Below, piece by piece: positions 34,579 through 46,024 of a stretch of 64,000 bases of DNA (the first letter of the stretch is position 1; each line of letters begins with the position of its first letter). The stretch is from Candolleomyces eurysporus (lineage: Eukaryota > Basidiomycota > Agaricomycetes > Agaricales > Psathyrellaceae): contig JANBPK010000806.1 of the NCBI GenBank assembly GCA_027579435.1, positions 434,001 to 498,000 of the forward strand. Reading direction: 5' to 3'. The notes below the pieces were generated by a model. The model made no database searches. It saw nothing but the letters and a program-made list of their open reading frames with translations, and was not told the origin of the DNA. The position numbers and the translations under genes were made by a program.

Positions 34579-36483
34579 TTACGGCGAAATACAATCCGGG
34601 ATCTTGACGTTCTTGAGGGTTCGACTGAGGGAGCATTAGCGTGAAACGAGAACATCAAAAAAAANCTCTGACGTACTCTTTGTTGAACAAACCCCACCAG
34701 CCTTCAACACCACCGAATTTGATATCTTTCCACTCCTCGTCAAACATCTAGACAAACAGACAAACATGAGCATCGTGACCTGGAAACGCAAGGATGTTGC
34801 AAACCTCAAAGAAGAAATAGTGGACGCCCTGATCATTGGCTTGGCAGACGAAGGTGTCCAAGAATACCTGAGAGAGAGAAACCCGAGGGTGAGTGCTATG
34901 CCCATAGTAGCCACTGAACTTCCTACCTGAAGATTGGCTTCAGATGCGTCGGAGCCACCGTTGTTAGCGTTGGCAACATCGGATGATTTCTATCACGGAG
35001 TCAGGTTTCAAGAATTAATCAAAGGAGACGCCATCAACGCACAGTTGGCCAGCCAGTCTCAGCGATATACATAGCGGGCTTTGAAGAAAGGAATTTATCA
35101 GTGACGATATTAAGCACCCAGATGCGTACAAACATACCTTGTTGGGGAGCGCGGCGGCAGGCGTCAAGTTGCTCTCCTGGAAGAAGTCGAATACCCATGG
35201 TGCTGCGCCCTCTGCGGTAGTGTTCGCGAACCAGGCGTGAACGTTGGAGAGCTAAAAATAAGGAATGTCAGAAAAAGATCAAAAATGTTCCGTCGTTCGG
35301 CTCCTCCTTACCCCATACTCCACTGCTTCAAGGACTGAGGTCGCAAAGAAGCTTCCGGCATCCGAATTTCCAACAGGAATATGCTTGTCGAGATTCATGT
35401 CAGCGAGCATCTGCTTGGTGTCCTCGATGTCGGCCAACAGAATGGCAGCACCTGGCCAAATAAATTTAGATTCATTCATCGTGTCATGGAGCTCATCCCT
35501 AACGTACCTTCGAGACCAACGCCAGAGTTAACGTCAGTGACACTGTGACCAGTCACCCAGCTTTCGAACAGAAAGAATGTCAGACGACAATCGTCCAGAC
35601 AAATGGTCCGGATCTCTTACTTGAGCATGAATTCGTTCCCGACAGTGACGCCTGCAATGTGCTTGGTGCCGTAGGTTTCGATAGCGCCCTTGATGAGGTC
35701 TCGTTGCCTCAGGTAAGCGTCGTGATCGTCGGCGACGACGTAGATGCCAGTGAAAACCTCCATGTCCACTTTGGTCTGCACGATGGCCTCGAGCTTCGGA
35801 GGCATCAGTCATGGGGTTCGAGACACGCGAAGCATGTGAACGTGGAACGTACCACCTGAGCAGTCTGGTTGCAATCAGCTCCATAGAGACGGATACGCTT
35901 TGTGAGCTGGGAGATGAGCTAGAACGAGCGAGAAGTCGGAGCGTTAGACGCGGAACAACAAAAAGAGTCGTCTGCGTTACCTGGATGTCGCGGATGGTGT
36001 TTTCTGCGGAGTGTTGCGTGTCAGTCTCGTGCGGTCGTCGAAAAAACAGCAGCGATGCTCACCAAGGGTGTTAGTGCATCCGAACTCGATGAGGGCACCT
36101 TCAGGGGTATAGGCCATGCCATAGAATGCCTGGTGGAGAGCAGGGTCCTTGGTGAAGTTGCTGGGGTCTCCTGAGTTGCCACCGGTGCTCGAGTTGCCCG
36201 AGTTGCTGCCCTTTCCTGAGTTGGAGGATGAGGACGAAGAGCTGGAGGACTTGTTGTTGCTGTTATTCTTGGAGACGACGACGCCGACAGCAGTGCCAAT
36301 GGCTGCTAGCACCAGCACGCCAACAACGCATCCGATGATCTGGAAAACAGCAAATTAAGTTACTGTACGTCTTGAGAAGAGGATCGACAGAAGAGAGCTT
36401 ACAATCCATTTGGAACGGTTCTTCCTGGCCTTCTCCTGCTCGAGTGCGTAAGACATGCCGTCGATAGTCTGGTACTTGGACAT
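34579..36483 (-). CDS. Membrane-anchored GH17 beta-1,3-glucanase
   Basis: Cell-wall glucan hydrolase or transglycosylase of family GH17. Thirteen exons: 36403-36483, 36063-36339, 35981-36003, 35853-35918, 35621-35793, 35508-35560, 35312-35451, 35138-35251, 35043-35078, 34927-34989, 34805-34867, 34677-34747, 34579-34624. The N-terminus is a type II membrane anchor (IIGCVVGVLVLAAIGTAVGV) followed by a Ser/Asn/Gly linker, so the catalytic domain faces the wall. Domain: YGMAYTPEGALIEFGC, TKRIRLYGADC, TVGNEFML with the acid/base Glu, NVHAWFAN, and the nucleophile Glu in MYIAETGWPT. The end is VHYFFFE then GGVEGWWGLFN. N at 34665 falls in the last intron. Very exon-dense compared with neighbours, with exons down to 23 nt. 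Confidence 0.93.
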
Positions 36484-36865
36484 GCAGTGACGGGACTAAA
36501 TACTATATAGAGAAAAATAAAGTTTGGGACGAATCAAACGGGTAGGAACCGAATCAATGGTGAAAGAGTGACAGGTATCAAGGGGGAGAGGAGCTGAGGC
36601 TGTGGGGAGGGGAGATGGGAGGAATGGGGAGGACGGAGAATAAACAGATACAAGTATAGAAACAAGAGTTGGTTGCGGCCTGTGCGGCGGTCATATCACT
36701 TATTTGTGCCCACCCTTGGCGGGACTTCTTGTTGTTGGCGTGGCCATCTTGGGACTTGGCGCCTCTTTCCACGGGGTCCGCTAAATTCGTACATTTCCGC
36801 TGTTCTGGCCTTTAAATAAATACAACACCAATATTTACTCCAATAACTAATGTCCCGGTCGTCTA
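36484..36865. other. Intergenic, GH17 promoter side
   Basis: Upstream of the GH17 gene and downstream of the GTP cyclohydrolase gene, both minus strand. On the minus strand 36575-36645 is a strong CT-rich tract, a common feature just upstream of highly expressed fungal genes. No gene seen. Confidence 0.55.
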
Positions 36866-38369
36866 CTACATTTCCGCAACGTCTCCCAACCATAGCGGCA
36901 ACATATGTCCCATCCGTAGAACCTTTGTCCGCAGGTATTTATCCAAATCATCTCCATAAACCGATTTCCCACCAATGAGAGTAATCCCAGCCGGCTCGGA
37001 CGTTCGTTCCGTTCCGGCGTCGCCCTGAATTTCCGACTTTTCTGCCTCCATTTTCCGGCTCTGCCAGCTTCGGGGAACCATTGGGACACGGTCCACAATT
37101 TGGATACCCTCCTTCTTCAGCGCCTCCACTTTGTCTGGGTTGTTCGTCAGAATCCGCACCCCTTCCGAGCACGACGCGCCTTCAGAGCCAAGTCCAAGAT
37201 CCCGCAGGATAGCCCCTGCAATCTCGTAACCTCGCTCGTCGGCTTTGTGGCCAAGCATCAAATTGGCAGTCACCGTATCGTGCCCCATGTCTTGTAAATT
37301 GTAGGCCCTGATTTTCGACAGGAGACCGATCCCTCGGCCTTCTTGTCGTAGGTAAATGACGGCGCCACGCCCGGGTATTGTACGGGGACTCGACGTGGGA
37401 TTGAGGGTGATGGGTTTGGAGATCTGTCGAATGGCTTCATCAAGCTGTTCCCCACAGTCGCATCGCATGCTTCCGATGGTCTCCCCTGTGAAGCATTCTG
37501 AGTGAATTCGAATTAGTGGAGCGGGTAGACCGTCCGGTCCGCTGGGGTCATTGGACGACTGGGAGGGTGCTGTGGAAGTTGATGCTTTCTGGTGAAGATT
37601 TGAGAGTCGGCCGACATATGCCCCTCGAATAATCCTGTCCATCTCCGTTTCGTTCTCATCCCAAATCGAATCCAAAGACTGTGACCGGATAGCGGTAGCC
37701 GGGGAATTGCCGGTGTCTTCGAATTGCGCTGGGTCTACGACGATCGCGAGATGTTCCTTGTTATCCTTGTTGTTGTGGTATAGATGAAGGAAGGCGGGCC
37801 CATGGGGAGTGGGTATACGAGTTCGAGCCATGCATTTCACCTCTAAATGAGATGGAGGCAGTGGCTTCGAGGAAGGGGACACATCAGAAGCGGTCGGGAT
37901 CTGATGCTTCGAAAAGACTTTGGATTCAGTCGTAGTTGGTGGGGATGCGAGGGAGGGTCTGCGCTTCTTGCTCGCTGGTGGGAGATTGTCGGCCGACCTC
38001 AGGGGGTCAGCGTCCCTCGGCTGGTCGTTCTCCTTGCCCTCGTCTGCGAGCGATCCCTGCAGACGCTGACGGCGCGGAGCCTGGCGGCTAACATATGCGA
38101 AACGCTTGCGCTCCGGGGCTCTGGTGGACGCTGCGATATCCCGAGCGTTGTCGCTGTTGGGCAGGGTGGACCCGGGGAAGAAATCATGGTGGTAGTGGTT
38201 GCGGGTTACGTGGGGGCCCGATGCCGCGGCCGCTGCGATGAGCAAGGGGTCGAGGGCAGCATCCCGGCGAGGCAGGGAGGACCTTGAGATCCTTGGGGGG
38301 GGCAGCGGGACCAGCAAGGATGTCCAGGAGAGCAGTGTCGAGGGTGACGTCGACGGTGCAGGTAGACAT
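36866..38369 (-). CDS. RIB1: GTP cyclohydrolase II, riboflavin pathway (frameshift in G8 run)
   Basis: First committed step of riboflavin synthesis: GTP to 2,5-diamino-6-ribosylamino-pyrimidinone phosphate, formate and pyrophosphate. One long exon. Zinc site: Cys in SECFTGETIGSMRCDCGEQL; catalytic segment YLRQEGRGIGLLSKIRAYNL; then DTVTANLMLGHKADERGYEI and ILTNNPDKVEAL. The first 150 or so residues are a fungal-specific Ser/Pro/basic extension. No ATG opens this frame at its 5' end. A good ATG at 38369 (MSTCTVDVTLDTALL) is in another frame, and the two join if the G8 run at 38295-38302 is seven bases (giving GPAAPPRISRSSLPRR). I therefore start at 38369 and call a one-base homopolymer excess. 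If real, the extension would be lost and translation would need an internal ATG. Confidence 0.92.
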
Positions 38370-38710
38370 TGCTGGGGCTGGGGGATGGGGAGAAAATATG
38401 GAATGCGGATGGACCACAGGCACAGGCTAATAAAGCATTTTCATACCCGCGGTAACGGAGCCTTGTAAAGCAATTGCAAATCAATTTGTCAAATTCGAGA
38501 ACGACTTTACACAAGCAGTTTCACGTGTTTCCTAGTACTACAATGGGTCGCATCTTCCCACGCCGTCTTTAACTTGGTGAAATTTGGGCGCTGTGAGGAT
38601 GCCATAATTCACGGAATTCGCCATGCTGCTCAGTGCTTCTTGTTTCTGAATACCCAGCACCGTTGACGGCAGGCCCTTTCTTTCTTATCTCTTTGCTTTC
38701 TGGCCTCGAA
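38370..38710. promoter_or_regulatory. Divergent promoter region, RIB1 / single-pass membrane protein
   Basis: 341 bp between divergent start codons. No recognised motif and no further gene. Confidence 0.45.
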
Positions 38711-39470
38711 ATGCGGTGGGCTCTTCATTTCGTGCTGTTGGCTGCGGCTGCGCTCACGCAAAAACTGTAAGTCAAAGTCAACTATCTTTAGCTTCGTGAT
38801 CCTCATTAACTATGCCCGTACAGTGTCCTGGCGCAGACGTTGGGTCCACCATCGGCCACCGCCTCAGTCACTTTGCAGACTCGAACAGTCGCGCCCACCG
38901 TTACGCAGGCTGTGCTTCCAGCATCACTGGCCACCAGTCACACGCCGCGACCGACTCGCGCCAGCTTCCAGCCCGCTAGCACACCCTCGAGCTCCTTCAA
39001 GCCCAAGCTGGGGCCCAAAAAAATCTCGACGACGACCTGTCCACCCTGTAGTCATCATGTTTTCCGTCCTCGGCGGCCTCGTGGTTCTAGGAATATTCAT
39101 TGCACTGGGGCGATGCATTGCTGCTCGAAAACGTGGACCAAAGCGGGATAGGATCGCCGAAGTGATGGAGAGGCATCGTCTGCAACAGGAGCTCGCCCAT
39201 CTGAACCGAAATTCATTTTTCAGCAACCCAGCACACTCGGACCCGGCTCCTGCGTATTATCCCCCGCCCCCAACGTATGATGCATCGGGCGCCTCAGTTA
39301 TCCATTCTACTCATCGCAACGGATACATCGGCTTATCTTCCGGGAGTCCTCCGCCGGGCCAGCCTACTCCCTTGCCCGAGGCCCGAGATCCCCTCAATCC
39401 TCCGCCCTGGACCTCTGTGAGCGAGCCGCTCCTGGCCTCAAGGCATCAGCGCCTGGACTCGAGTGTCTAA
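38711..39470 (+). CDS. Secreted-type single-pass membrane protein, Ser/Thr-rich ectodomain (frameshift in A7 run)
   Basis: Exon 1 is 38711-38766 and exon 2 is 38824-39470. The N-terminus MRWALHFVLLAAAALTQKLV is a signal peptide. A Thr/Ser/Pro-rich ectodomain of about 75 residues follows (SVTLQTRTVAPTVTQAVLPA), then a membrane segment (VVIMFSVLGGLVVLGIFIAL), a basic stop-transfer stretch (RCIAARKRGPKRDR) and a Pro/Tyr-rich cytosolic tail (YYPPPPTYDASG). The layout resembles fungal wall-stress sensors of the Mid2/Wsc kind, but there is no WSC Cys box. The ectodomain and membrane frames differ by one base. They join if the A7 at 39017-39023 is six (PKLGPKKSRRRPVHP). About 235 residues when joined. 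Confidence 0.78.
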
Positions 39471-39886
39471 AGCCAGTGCTTTCTTTTTTACGACCTCTTG
39501 CTCACGTCTCTTTGAATATTTTTTTCTACTCAAACTTCCTTTCGAGGCTTGTTCTGGTGCTTGACGTTCTCTTTCTCATTCGGTATTTTGGGATTGAAAT
39601 GGAACAATTACGGACGACGGACACTATATAATAGGTACATGTATTAGCATTACGGTAACAACATACATTTTATGCTTTAGGCAAGCCCTGGGCCCGCTCG
39701 GGGAAGGCAAGAGCGGCGCAAATTATATCTCCATCCAAATAGCTCACCCACCGCCACCTGCGCATGCATCGCGGCGCGTTCCCAAAGAGGCAGCGGAGTC
39801 ACGACCAAAACGCGTGCCCAATTTGCCTCCAACCATCGACATCGCTCGCGTTCGCGGTTGTCGTCGGCAAGTCGACCGCGATACCT
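39471..39886. other. Intergenic, between two plus-strand genes
   Basis: 3' flank with T-rich runs, then 5' flank of the coiled-coil gene. No gene or RNA recognised. Confidence 0.5.
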
Positions 39887-42455
39887 ATGCCTCCAAACGC
39901 CCAGGGCATGACATACGGGTAATTCAATTCTTTCTCGGCTTTGTCTTTTCATTGATCATTTTTCGCTTTTTGTGTAAATTCGGCTCAATCACTGTCAGAC
40001 CGCCCATTCCTCAACCGCCACAGCCCCCCCAACAGCAGAATATTCCACACCCAAACCGGGCTCAACTCTCAGGCGACGTGCGTGCACAAGTGATCAACGT
40101 TTTGACCACCACGGCAAACAGCTGTCTAGTAGAGCAAGGCTATGACCCGAGCTTGGACAAGCGGATACAAGACCTCGAACTCCAGAGGCAAAAGGTATTC
40201 GAAGACAACAAAAACCTCAAAATGATGTTGGACAACGAAAGATCCAAGAATCAGCACTTGTCTAAACCCCAAAATGAGCTCATATCCATTGTCGTGAACT
40301 CACAAAACGACTTGAAAAGGATCAGCACCGAGAATATGGCTTTGCGGACTGAAAACAGCGCGATCTCCGCCAAACTCAAGTCCTTTGAACGAGAGAATCA
40401 AAACGGCATTGCGCACCAACGTCTTCAGCTTGCATACAATGACTTGCTTACTGCCTACCAGAATGCGTCAGCCAAGTTGTTGACCACTGAGCAACAGCTC
40501 AGTGCATTGGCTCTTCACTGTCGAGGATGTCCGGAATATGCGCGTCAAATCCAAGCATTTCGAGCACAAAGTGGCGCACAGCTTCAGTTAGTATCGCCAA
40601 CCCAGCTCTCACAATTTCTCAATCAGCAGCAGCAGCAACCCCAGCAAGGGCCGCCACCGCAGCCTCATGAGCAGCAGCGCAGGGCATCTGCACCGGACAC
40701 CAATCTCGGACCCCGGCCGCCCTCTCAACCTCGTACTCCTGCGATGGCAGCTCCAACCACTGGGCGAATGGGGCCGCCGTTCGCTTCATGGCCAGCTTCA
40801 GCTCCTGCTCCTCAGCTCAGAGTCTCTGCTTCATCTGCGCCTGGACAAAACTCGCTCCCTGTATCTTCCCCTACGACGTTTGCGGCTCAGAACAGTNGGC
40901 CCGTCGAGGCCGTCTGCACCTCCCGCGCCTGGTTTTAATCCCGCTCCTGCGAGTATGATCCCGTCCTCGATGCCCATGACCAGCCCGCGGAACACTTTCC
41001 AGCAGCCTGTCCCAGCACCGATCTCGCCTCAGACACTTGTAAATGGCCCCCAAATTGTCAATGTGCCTACCAACCAAGCCCCCCAAATGCCACACGGCAC
41101 ACCACCCCAAATGCAACGGGTGCCCCATCAAGCCCCTGTACGAGTTTGAACTTTGTCATCAAGAGTTTAAATTTTATGCTGACGTTGTCCCTATACAGAC
41201 GCATAGTCGGCCTAGCTCCAGCTTGGGTCACGCGTTAGATCCCAATGTCAGTGGTCGTGGCTGCCTATGGCCTAGAAATTTTACTCATACATTTTTTTCA
41301 GTTCAATGCACAGTTACAACGCAACCCTTATCCTCCGAACAAAACCAGATCTTCCCCAGTATTTGTACCAAATGGGGCTCCGCCGCAACACCCAATACCT
41401 GTTGCTGCATCGGCCACCTCAGCCCCGCCCATGGCTAGCTTGCAGCATGTTGGAAACAGACCCGATCCTTGGTCCATGGCGGCTGGACACATTGCAGCTG
41501 GGGAACGGCCGCCATCCGTCACTTCTGTTTCTTCCCGTTCGAGCAGTGTAGTATCGGCACCAAAGCCCCAGTTCCAGCAGCAACATCAGAATGCGCCCAA
41601 CCTGCCCGTGAACGCGCCCGTTTTTTCCGCGCCTCCTGCCTCGAACTCGAACTCGAACTCGCAGTCTGTGTCTTCCGGTGCCCAGCTACCTTCTACTAGC
41701 AATGCTGTTGCCGCTGTTCCGCCTATCGCTCCGACTTCGCTCAGCTCGACTTCGCTCATCTCGACTTCGCTCATCTCGACTCCGCTCAGCTCGACTTCGT
41801 CTGCATCCAATCCTGGAGATCTTATCAGCCAATCTCACCTTGCGCCTCGTCCGCCGTCGCACCTCCCGAGCAGCAGCATCACTCGTATCGCGGACAACAG
41901 CACAGATATGAACGTTGATTCGATAGCAACGGGAGTGGCTGCGAAAAGGACTTCCGTTGTTCTAGGAGAGCCTTCGACGTTGCCTGAAGGAAAGAAAATG
42001 CGTCTCAGCGTGGACGCGGACACTGCACCATCCTCGCCCACTCTTGGGCAGACCGCCAAGGACAAGGATATTGGCGGCGTAGCTGCAGCACCAGTGCCGG
42101 TGAAGCCAGAAGAAGATCTAGAAGAAGAGGACGAGGACGAGGAGGATATTGCGGTTGGCCCTGATGGGTTACGGCTCGTCTCGGATTGCCTGGAAAACTT
42201 GTTTGAGGACGATGGAGCGGGAGGAAGGACATGTCGGTTGTGCAAGTATGTGGTTCTTTCCTTCCTTCCTTCCTTCTTTCCTTCCTTGCGTTTTTGTACT
42301 GATCATAATTTTTGGAAACAACCAGGACCCGACATGCGAGAGGCCTGATTGCGGCAGCGCCTGCACCCTTTGTCAACGCTCCAGACGAGGCGTTGGTGGA
42401 ACATTGCACCGCTGAGCACGAACAGGTGTGGAACGAACTCCGTCATGATGTTTAA
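39887..42455 (+). CDS. Coiled-coil, Pro/Gln-rich protein with C-terminal Cys/His site
   Basis: Exons 39887-39918, 39999-41137, 41199-41246, 41302-42245 and 42326-42455. Start MPPNAQGMTYG. Residues about 65-200 form a coiled coil (RIQDLELQRQKVFEDNKNL, ISTENMALRTENSAISAKL). A long Gln/Pro/Ser-rich region follows, including an 18-nt tandem repeat (LSSTSLISTS units, about 41737-41800) and a run of Asn-Ser. An acidic stretch (KPEEDLEEEDEDEEDIAV) precedes a terminal CRLCK-TRHAR segment with further His and Cys (VEHCTAEHEQVW) that could bind zinc across the last intron. N at 40897 must be dropped to keep frame (AAQNS then GP and SRPSAPP). Composition suggests a transcription regulator; not recognised beyond that. 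Confidence 0.78.
42246..42325 (+). repeat. TTCC microsatellite within last intron
   Basis: The final intron of the coiled-coil gene holds a CTTCCTTCCTTC-type tract at about 42258-42290, making it longer (80 bp) than its neighbours. Confidence 0.7.
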
Positions 42456-42716
42456 ACCTTTTTTTTTCTTGGCCCTTTAATGCGTAATAGTATTGTATTT
42501 CTTGGAATCGAGCCACTTATTGCATATTATGCGGATTTCTATTCATTATCGTTATTTCCTACGTATTTTGTAGGGCTCTGCACATAGCATCCTGTCTCTA
42601 GCATTTTTCAACATAGCAATTCCCGTTGGTCACTACCATTGCACAATACAATCTCTGTTCATTTCGGAGAAATACACGGGTTAGGTAAGGGACAAAAATG
42701 AAGCACTATTCAGATC

Positions 42717-45700
42717 CTAAGGGCTGAGAGTAACGGCAAGTCGATCTATCAAATGAGTAAGGCGCTCAGCCTCGTACTTCACCAGGGTCAGATCCCCCTC
42801 AATCGTAATGGCCTCAGTCAACGCAGGGAACGTAGTCGCGCCGTATCCCAGCCACTTTCCAGGTGCAACCCCGAGATGCCTATACCATTCCCTATCCTTA
42901 ATTCCCTCCTCAGAGATGAACCCCTGCTCGAAGGACTTCAGTTTCTTGTTGGCACGCTGGACTCGCTTTACGGCCTTGATAAACTTGTGAATTGGGAATG
43001 GTGGTCGCCATTCATCTTGATGACCCCAGGGCGTGAGTTCGTCGTTTGCCAGAGCAAAGGCTAGAGCCTCTGGTGTTTGTGGGATGTGTCTTGGGACAGG
43101 ACGTTCGAGTGGAGGCAAACCCAAAAGAGTACGGACGGCGTTCTTCGCTTGGAAATAGAGGCGCCGCAGGGCTTTGAGAGGACCTCTTCCCCTGCAGTGA
43201 TGATGTGGACCCTGAGGTAGCTTGTCGAAGAACTCTCGCAATTTCTTCTCTGCTTCGACTTTCTCCGCGTCCAGCTTGATGCTGGCTTCTTGGAGAGTCT
43301 TGATGGACGTTCTCAGGTCAGCGAAGTCAGGCTGGCGCCGATAAGGAAATTTGCTTAGTGCAAGGTCCTCGACTCTGTGGGTACAGTTAGGCCACTGAAC
43401 AAGAAGGAAAAGTAGGGGTGCCTACCGATCAAGGTACAAATCAAGTTCATACGAATATCGGGTCGTGTTCAGAGGAAGGATTATGCCATCAGTGAATCTT
43501 AAGGCCAGTAGACCGAGGTGTTTAGCGACAGCAACCTGGGCAGGATGAGCTTTAAGATAGACTGGCTTCAAGAAAAAAGATTCTTACATGACGTTTGAAT
43601 TCAGGGTCAGCGTAAACCTCCTGCCATCGTTGGGTATCATAAACCGAATGATAATGGTAAACAGCGTCACTGTCCGTATATCCAAATCCTTGATCGGTAC
43701 TGGCAATCTGGTCCAAGCAAAGGAATGTCAACAGACAGGGGCGGAAATATGAGTTATGCTCTTACTCCGATTCTTTGCAAAAATACTGTATAGTCGCTTC
43801 CACTGCCCAAGGCAGGTATATCGGCTGCTGGAGCTTCTGAGATGAGAGATCCATTTCCGAAGTATATGACCTTGTCATTCAATTGGGCTGTTGGATAAGT
43901 CGTATTGGAGCATTCCGTCGGGACACCTCTGAAGGGACCGTCATCCTTTCGCGAATCCCATAGCGTCAGGCCAGGCTTTGTAGGATGGGGAACGTCCAGG
44001 GCTGTTTTCTTGATGATGTCGACCAAAGAAGGTGAAGCCTGGACATTCCACCGAGAACCAGACACAGAGACATCGACGTTGAGGTAAGTCACCGCATGCT
44101 TAGCGATCCACTGGTGGAAGTCTTCTCCCCACTCGACACTGCCTACGAGTCCGTACTGTATACAGCGTAAGTAGAAGAATCAAGTAGATGGCGTTCCAGC
44201 GAACCTCTTCCGCATCCCAGCTCGCGAAGACAACTGGAGGGCTAATCAATAACTTGAAGCACGTACGTGTTAAATGACAAATGTACGTACCGGTACGAAG
44301 AGGTCTCCAGCCCTGCCTCAGCAGAGTCCCGAACCCACGGACGATCTCCAGAAGTGAGACTGTACCACTCGTGGGGTCAGCTGCCCCCAATACCCATGCT
44401 AATCACACATAAATTGGTTGAAGGACCGCTATATAACCAGTCACTTACCATCACGATGGCAGCCTATGACCACCACCTCGTCGCGAATGTGCCCAGGAAT
44501 CGCCGCCATAGTATTCCAAATTGGTGTTACTTTCGTATCCACTATTTCACAAATAATCAGACGACAAGCCCATGGTGAGGAACTGAAAGGCATGCCGCTC
44601 ACCATGATTCACCAGCTTGAGCTTCTTCGTGCTAACTTTTCCATTTAGGACAGGGTAGGAATCCGGTTCACTACCGTCTCTAAGCTCAGGCAAGAGGTTC
44701 TCTGCGGTTCGCCACGAGATGGGAAGGCTAGGAATTTTCGGAATGTTGATACCCTCTTCACGGACGGCATCTTCATATGCAGGATATCCGGGTGTCGTGG
44801 GGTCTCCCGGGTAGAGAGATAGATATTGGACACTCCCACGCTGAACAGAACTGGGGTTCCTCGCGGGACCATGTGGGTATGGCGCATAACCATTACTGGT
44901 TGTCACGTAGCCGTCGTCACGGGGGTCTGAATATATAACAACGCCAGCTGCACCAAGCTCCTGGGCCGCTTTGATCTTTCGATTGAAATTTCAGAAAACA
45001 GACAGGAAAGCATGAAGCATATAAGGACACACCTTGAGACCTCGGAAGATACGACCATACCGCGCGATTACAATCTTTCCCTTCAGGTCTGTGCCCTTGG
45101 CGAGCAATTCTACGTAATCCTGAGTGATGATAATGAGTCGAGTCTGCACATGTGAACATGTGCCCTTGACGTACTGCCAGAGTGCCATAATTGGCATAGA
45201 CGAATTCACCTGTCGCGGTGCCGTCGAAACTAAGGCCATGCCATGCTGGGACTGCGTCTTTGTACTTGGCTGCGTCAGGGTCCAAGGGATCCCCATCTTC
45301 TTCTAAATCGGCTTCGAATATAGGATGTCCCTCGTCGTTCAACAGCTGGAGGCTATGATTCAAAGGGGTATTAAGAACAGGAAAGTAAGTATCGATCCAA
45401 GCCGTCGGGTGTTTGGGTCCCAAGGGACCTGTCAGGCTCAAAGTAGCGTGCCTTGACTGGCGTGAGCCAGCTTTGAAGATCGGGTCCTTGTTAGGAGGAT
45501 GGATTCCAAACTCTTCTTGGAACAGCTTCAAGACTGCTTTGGCGTCGTCGAAGTCCTCGCTCGAACCTGCAAGGTGAGGGTGCGTCGCATACTCCAGTGA
45601 AGCGGCTAATGCGTGTTGACCATTGGGTACAGTCCTGATCATCACTCAATAACGTCTTCCAGAGGTATGTTAAGGGCTGCGTACAAAAACAGTTTCTCAG

Positions 45701-45887
45701 CCTCTGCCGGAGGCAGTCGTGGTGGGCGCCTTCTGGGTTGGGAGGAGGTTGAAAAGACCGATAAAAGCACAAGCACCGCTGCTCCGGCTGCAAGATAACG
45801 CTTCCAGTGATGGCCCCTGGCGTTTTGCGGTACATGGGTAGCTGGTGCTGGGATTTCTCCCCAAGCCTTAGCTTTGGAGTCTGGCAT
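42717..45887 (-). CDS. M28B metallopeptidase, glutamate carboxypeptidase II-like, copy 1
   Basis: Membrane-bound zinc peptidase of the NAALADase / transferrin-receptor-like group (yeast Tre1, Tre2 and Vps70 are relatives). About eleven exons, all joining in frame. A type II anchor near the N-terminus ([17 protein letters not shown]) is followed by a PA-type apical region ([29 protein letters not shown]), then [20 protein letters not shown]. Zinc ligands: His and Asp in [14 protein letters not shown], Glu-Glu in ASWDAEEYG, Asp near [12 protein letters not shown], and His in [11 protein letters not shown]. The dimerisation domain ends the protein. Start [13 protein letters not shown]. Head-to-head with copy 2, 137 bp between starts. 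Substrate unknown. Confidence 0.92.
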
Positions 45888-46024
45888 GGGAGAAGAGATG
45901 AAGGAGGGGTCACAGACCCGAATTCTCGCTCGCGAAGAACGCCGGCAAGGCTTTGATGGCCGAAGTGACATCATCATATGCCATTCCAACGCCAAATTAG
46001 GCCTTCCAACCTTCCAGCTCAACA
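45888..46024. promoter_or_regulatory. Very short bidirectional promoter of the M28 pair
   Basis: Only 137 bp separate the two divergent start codons of related genes, so regulatory sequence and 5' UTRs must be shared or overlap. No specific motif recognised. Confidence 0.5.
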
